Below, in pieces: positions 59,866 through 64,000 of a DNA stretch of 64,000 nt. The stretch's first letter is position 1. Each line of letters begins with the position of its first letter. The DNA is from Zanthoxylum bungeanum. Taxonomy: Eukaryota; Streptophyta; Magnoliopsida; Sapindales; Rutaceae. The notes below the pieces were generated by a model. It worked only from the letters and a program-made list of their open reading frames with translations, searched no databases and had not been told where the DNA came from. The stretch covers positions 1-64,000 of the forward strand of contig SKCR01034778.1 of the NCBI GenBank assembly GCA_019454045.1, in the 5' to 3' direction. The position numbers were made by a program, and so were the translations under genes.

Positions 59866-60285
59866 TCTGTCCCCTAGTTCTCGGTTCCAACGAGTATGAA
59901 AGTTGGTGCCGGGAATTATATAAAGATGGTGTGCTGATCGCCTTGCTGGTGGTCGCTCCAGAAATCACAGAGAAATTGCCTTCGCCATCAACTAAGTCTT
60001 CTATTTCTATCTTCATATCCTCGGTTATTGGGGATACTGACCCTATTCAGAATGATTCTCCACCTCAAAGCAAATTGCTTACTTGGGTCGTCCCATCAGG
60101 AGATGAAGTTCTTCTTGTTGTCCAAACTAAAAATGACTCATCCTCTGTAATATATGTACCATAGATTTGGAGGTCCTGACCCCTGACTGATCCAATCTTG
60201 ATTGTGAGGAGAAAATTTTGCCTCTGAGCTAACGATGATGTGTTCGGTGGCATGTGATCCTGTCTCGAGCTGTGAGAGATGCTCG
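59866..60285. other. G2 3' non-coding region next to the LTR
   Basis: Unique sequence between purine tract and arrays. A plus-strand (antisense) frame of 106 codons (59844-60164) is open, but it starts inside the LTR and resembles nothing I know; it is most likely chance. Confidence 0.5.
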
Positions 60286-60290
60286 GACCT

Positions 60291-61110
60291 GGGGGAATGT
60301 TACGTCCCCAGTCCGAAGGACTGACTCGGTGGGACGCAACTCGACCCCGAATGAAGAGAGACACTTGGACCTGGGGGAATGTTACGTCTCCAGTCCGAAT
60401 GGCTGATTCGGTGGGATGTAACCCGACCCCGAATGAAGAGAGGCACTTGAACCTGGGGGAATGTTACGTCTCCAGTCCGAAGGGCTGATTCGGTGGGATG
60501 TAACCCGACCTCGAATGAAGAGAGGCACTTGGACCTGGAGGAATGTTACGTCCCCAGTCCGAAGGGCTGACTCGGTGGGACGTAACCCGACCCCGAATGA
60601 AGAGAGGCACTTGGACCTGGGGGAATGATACGTCTCCAGTCCGAAGGGCTGATTCGGTGGGATGTAACCCAACCCCGAATGAAGAGAGGCACTTGGACCT
60701 GAGGGAATGTTACGTCCCCAGTCCGAAGGGCTGACTCGGTGGGACGTAACCCGACCCCGAATGAAGAGAGGCACTTGGACCTGAGGGAATGTTACGTCTC
60801 CCGTCCGAAGGGCTGATTCGGTGGGATGTAACCCGACCCCGAATGAAGAGAGGCACTTGGACCTAGGGGAATGTTACGTCTCCAGTCCGAAGGGCTGATT
60901 CGGTGGGATGTAACCCGACCCCGAATGAAGAGAGGCACTTGGACCTGGGGGAATGTTACGTCCCCAGTCCGAAAGGCTGACTCGGTGGGACGTAACCCGA
61001 CCCCGAATGAAGAGAGGCACTTGGACCTGGGGGAATGTTACGTCCCCAGTCCGAAGGGCTGACTCGGTGGGACGTACCCCGACCCCGAGTCGAATAACTA
61101 AGTGGCCTCG
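60291..61110 (+). repeat. 82-bp tandem array, ten units of two types
   Basis: Units start at 60291, 60373, 60455, 60537, 60619, 60701, 60783, 60865, 60947 and 61029, exactly 82 bp apart. Each reads 'gggggaatgttacgt(c/t)(c)cc...', '...gggctga(c/t)tcggtggga', 'cgaatgaagagaggcacttg'. Two co-varying types exist. Type 1 has 'acgtcccc', 'gactcgg' and 'gggacg'; type 2 has 'acgtctcc', 'gattcgg' and 'gggatg'. The order is 1,2,2,1,2,1,2,2,1,1. The last unit changes into the next repeat after 'gaccccgag'. Eighty-two is not a multiple of three, so frames through the array are meaningless. Confidence 0.95.
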
Positions 61111-61235
61111 GCGGAACGAAATCCAGCCCCGAGCCGAACAACCAAGTGGCACACATAGGCCTCGGCGGAATAAATCCAGTCCCGAGCCTACACCACGAAA
61201 CCTCGGCGGAACGAATCCTGCCCCGAGTCGATTAA
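61100..61235 (+). repeat. Short array of 'cctcggcggaa' units
   Basis: Three units share 'cctcggcggaacgaa.tcc', 'agccccgagcc' and a variable tail of ~12-25 bp. Same core as the 44-bp array at 62056-62240, on the other side of the ~150-bp repeats. Confidence 0.85.
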
Positions 61236-61489
61236 TCCTTGGGACTTATTCAGAAGGGAGGTGACTCAACCTTTTGAAGCCCTACCAAATCTGGCACGGG
61301 CGTCCCCTTGCCAGACCGGCGAAAAACAAAAACAAAACTTTGGAAAATAAAATCAAAAGGTGGGGGTGACTTAGCACTTGTCCCAAAGCAAAACTTTTCA
61401 CAAGTGTAAACAACAGCACGGATGCCTCGAAACAGCGTCCTGCCTGAGGCCTCCAAAACACAATTCTGAATCTTTCAATTCAGTGTCCC

Positions 61490-61935
61490 GGCGAACCATC
61501 ATTTGGATCAGAGAGCGTTTAAAATGGTAAGGGCACATCCTCTATACGTCGGGTCACTGTGGAGCCTGTGTATTGTGTGAGGGCTCCTCCTTACCACGCT
61601 GGAGCAGGCACACGCTACAGGGGCACAACGCCTCCCTGTGCTGCGCCTCTCTTGGATCCAAATGATGAATGGATCAAAGAGTGTCCGAGATACTAAGGGC
61701 ATATTCCTCCTTAGGTCCGGCATCACTGGAGCTAGCAATCGTCACGGGGGCATCATCTCTCCCCATGCTATGCTTTCTCACGGACCCATTACATCGGGTA
61801 AGTGAGGATCAGAGTGTTTCGAAACATTAAGGGCATATTCTTCCTTATATTCGGTAACACTGGAGCAAGCAATCGCCACGGGGGTATCATCCATCCTCGT
61901 GCTATGCTTCTCATGGATCCTATGCATCGAGTATG
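61490..61935 (+). repeat. Three ~150-bp degenerate repeats
   Basis: Units near 61500-61655, 61660-61795 and 61800-61930 share 'ggatca.agagtgt', 'taagggcatattc.tcctta', 'cactggag', 'gcaatcg.cacgggggcatc' and 'tggatcc'. They are more diverged than the 82-bp array and separated by single spacers. Confidence 0.75.
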
Positions 61936-61949
61936 TCCCTGAATAATCT

Positions 61950-62245
61950 GAGGACCCCGAGCTAAAGAGACATTTGGTTCGGGGGAATGTTCCGTCCCTA
62001 GGCCAATAAACACGACTCGGTGGGACGTAACCCGACCCATGAGTCGAATAGTATAGCAGCCTCGGCGGAATGAGATCCAGCCCCGAGCTGATGAAGAGGC
62101 CTCGGCGGAACAAACTCCAGTCCCGAGCCGATTGTTGAAGGGGCCTCGGTGGAATGAACTCCAGCCCCGAGCCGATTGTTGAAGGGGCCTCGGCGGAACG
62201 AATTCCAGCCCTAAGCCGATTGTTGAAGGGGCCTCGACGCCAACT
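61950..62245 (+). repeat. 44-bp tandem array with one relic 82-bp-like unit
   Basis: 61975-62045 ('gggggaatgttccgtccc', then 'gactcggtgggacgtaaccc') is a diverged relative of the 82-bp unit. It is followed by 'cctcggcggaa' units whose 'ctcgg' motifs lie at 62101, 62145, 62189 and 62233, exactly 44 bp apart ('cccgagccgattgttgaagg'). Confidence 0.85.
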
Positions 62246-62265
62246 GTCCTCTGTAATGGGCGTTG

Positions 62266-63039
62266 AGTATGTCCTCATGCGAAGATGTCCGGATACTCTT
62301 TTAGACATTCTAGTAGGCTCTGTCTCAGGGTCTTGTCCAAGCCTCCCCCTATCTTTATGTTTTTTCCCGGTCCGAAGAGTTCTATCCCTTCTAATTCCTC
62401 AGCCGCCGCTAGCCGGGCTATTCTGTTTGGCCGAGAACTAGGATCTCCATTGGCTTTTCCTCTGTCTTCATTCCTCTGCCATTTTTTGGTACCCTCCTCA
62501 ATGCAGAGGGTTTCTCGTGAGAGAGTTGCAAAGCAGCTGCGGGCTGCCTTTTAATTTCTGTATGCGATCCCGATCCCTTCCCGGGTGGGGAATTTCAGTT
62601 TCAAGTGATAGCAAGACATTGCGGCCTTTGTCTTCATCATGAAAGGCTGACCAACGATGACTTGGTTGCTGTTCATGCAGTCCAATACGGTGATATTTAT
62701 CATGATTTTCTGAGTTCGGGGATGAGTCCTGATTCTTACTGCTAACTGTATCCTCCATAACGGGACGATCGTTGAGCCCCTGACGCCATATAAGGGGGTG
62801 CTATCGTTGGTCAGAGCCGCATACTCTACTTCAAGGCTGTCCAGGGCCTCTTTGGAGATTATGTCTACCGCACTCCCGGGGTCCACCAGGATTCTGTTCA
62901 CCTCGGAGCCGCCGATCACTGCCTTGATAATTAACGCATTGTCGTGGGGGAAGCTTACCCCTTGGGCGTCCTCGTCGGTGAACATTATTGGTACCGACCG
63001 CCCACTTTGTAATCCCGGGACCTGTTTTGTTTCTAGCAC
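62266..63039 (-). pseudogene. G2 protease and start of the pre-RT linker
   Basis: A 162-codon minus-strand frame (63039-62551) reads 'MFTDEDAQGVSFPHDNALII', then 'RILVDPGSAVDIISKEALD' and 'YGVRGSTIVPLW'. This is the plant Ty3 aspartic protease, with the flap-like and 'ILG'-equivalent ('VIVGQPFM') regions. The active site reads D-P-G where retropepsins have D-T/S-G; I recall similar variants in plant Tat proteins, so this may be lineage-typical. Beyond a frame change the linker continues (62550-62266, with 'GKNIKIGGGLDKTLRQSL' and 'YPDIFA') up to the point where RT should follow. Instead repeats begin. ATG at 63039 is only the first in the open stretch, not a real start. Confidence 0.85.
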
Positions 63040-63059
63040 GTCTGTCCACCGAGTTCTGC

Positions 63060-64000
63060 TATAGTTTTTCTCGACCGATTAGAATCTCTGGCCAGGGTTT
63101 TCCCTCATGCGATGACATTTATCTGTCGGTCATGCGCCCTCTGTCTGGCCGTCATGACTTCATGGTCAATGAATTTGTTCAGATATCCATTCCTCGCTAG
63201 GTCTTCCATATGTTCCCGCAAATCTTTGCACCTATCTGTCGCGTGTCCTTTCATATTATCATGTACGTAATAGGCTTTTTGATTTCTCTTATCAGGGGGG
63301 TAATCTCCTGAGGTCAGGTTCTATTAAGAGGTCTTTTTCCTTAGATCTCCATGACCATTTGCCCCAGTGGATTTTTTAGAGGAATGTACGCATCTTCCCT
63401 GAAAACATGGTTTACTTGGGTCGGAGCTCCTCTTTCCTGGTTGTTCCGAGGTATCGGCTTGAATTCCTTGTGATTTGGGGGTGGTTTTTTGGGCTCCCTG
63501 TCTGCTCGTCGGGGGGCATCTGCCCTCATCATCCTCTCTCTGATAGTCGTCCCCCTCCGGGAGATTTTCTCGTTTTCTAACGAAACGAACTTCCGGGCCA
63601 CCTCCAGGGCGGTTGCATAGTCTGGGGTGCCTTGGATTCTTAGGTGGGTTCATAGTCTTCCGACTTTTAAAGCTCCCTTCAGGCTTTCCAAGGCTTCGGG
63701 AGACTCATACCCCCCGACTTCGAGCACCATGTTATGATACCTCTCAATAAAGGTTTTTAGGGGCTCGTCGTCTCCCTGCTTCATGAGTCTTAACTCTCCG
63801 ATTGTCTTTTAGGGGCGCATGCCCCTTGAAGTGCCTTACGAACGACTTTCTGAGTTGTGTAAAGCTACTGATGCTCCCTGGGCTAGACTTCTATACCATA
63901 GAATGGCGGATCCACCCAAGGTTAGGGGGAATACCTTGCACACGGCGTCCTCTGTCACTCCTTGGACCTCCATCAATAGTACAAAGCTCTCAATATGGGA
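63060..64000 (-). pseudogene. G2 gag, partial and frameshifted
   Basis: The minus strand from 64000 inward encodes 'MEVQGVTEDAVCKVFPLTLG' and 'FIERYHNMVLEV', the conserved core of plant Ty3 gag. A basic, Pro-rich region follows, with 'MARKFVSLENEKISRR' (63601) and 'RADREPKKPPPNHKEF', towards the junction with protease. At least two frame changes or stops (near 63830 and 63655) break it. The N-terminus, leader, primer site and 5' LTR lie beyond the window. Confidence 0.8.

Larger units (their letters stand above)
59069..64000 (-). mobile_element. Tat-like Ty3/gypsy element G2 (minus), runs off the right edge
   Basis: From left: a 3' LTR (59069-59865), purine tract, 2.4 kb of non-coding tandem arrays, a short pre-RT linker, protease, and gag continuing to the window end. 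RT, RNase H and integrase should lie between linker and arrays but are missing, so the element is internally deleted. LTR starts resemble G1 ('tgttgacgg.tgatttt', 'acgtggttcg', 'cctacgtccac'), so the two are related families. Confidence 0.88.

Noticed and set aside
59844..60164. 106-codon plus-strand frame
   Set aside because: It begins inside the G2 LTR, runs antisense to the element and resembles no known protein; kept only as a note under the 3' region.
60291..61110. CRISPR-like array
   Set aside because: Units are contiguous tandem repeats without unique spacers, in a plant retrotransposon.
60279..61264. Frames of 60-130 codons through the 82-bp array on both strands
   Set aside because: The 82-bp period shifts frame at every unit, so the 'proteins' are the same repeat read in rotating frames.
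62831..63064. Frames of 72-88 codons on both strands over protease
   Set aside because: Shadow frames of the G2 protease.

Overview
This is a repeat-rich piece of a flowering-plant nuclear genome, probably a eudicot. The DNA is AT-rich, the genes have introns, two single-copy plant genes sit in one small island, and most of the rest is LTR retrotransposons (Ty1/copia and Ty3/gypsy) with DNA-transposon relics. I see no rRNA, organellar DNA, CRISPR array, bacterial-type operon or new defence or biosynthetic system. What stands out is the transposon architecture.

Layout. (1) 1-6082: the 3' part of a plus-strand Ty3 element of the Tat/Ogre type, with non-coding DNA, five adjacent tandem-repeat families, a polypurine tract and a ~2.3 kb LTR. 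It sits in an LTR of copia family 'B' (6083-7007). (2) 7740-8790: antisense remains of a copia reverse transcriptase. (3) 8919-11915: two inverted-repeat elements without a transposase. (4) 12541-20990: the gene island. A plus-strand SAGA subunit gene (ADA1/HFI1 family, single coding exon) and a minus-strand five-exon RING-H2 E3 ligase gene converge tail to tail. As I recall, homologues of both are also neighbours in Arabidopsis (At4g31440/At4g31450). (5) 21000-23789: intergenic DNA with a hAT-like relic, a tandem duplication and a weak SINE candidate.

(6) 23790-49751: a four-level nest of two copia families. A plus-strand solo LTR of family B holds a minus-strand family A element (24718-48905). 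Its 3' LTR holds a minus-strand B element (26477-40804), whose own 3' LTR holds a plus-strand A-like element (28307-32851). A 440-bp solo-LTR-like insert lies in the 5' LTR of A. Five-base target-site duplications (TSDs) mark the levels: AGAAC, ACATG, TTATA and ATATG are exact, TAGAG/TATAG is imperfect. After removing the inserts, both A LTRs come to 2607 bp. A and B have very similar LTR pairs but decayed coding regions, so they look non-autonomous and mobilised in trans.

(7) 49858-50763: a hAT-type non-autonomous element with an exact 8-bp TSD. (8) 51878-55521: a minus-strand Tat-like Ty3 element with two large internal deletions and TSD AAATT. (9) 55522-59068: intergenic DNA with a foldback MITE and a tRNA-derived SINE candidate. 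(10) 59069-64000: the 3' part of a second minus-strand Tat-like element, with gag and protease kept, reverse transcriptase to integrase missing, and several tandem arrays including ten 82-bp units of two alternating types. The element runs off the right edge.

Coordinates were counted by hand from the numbered sequence. Element ends supported by TSDs should be exact to a base or two; degenerate coding regions and other ends are approximate.
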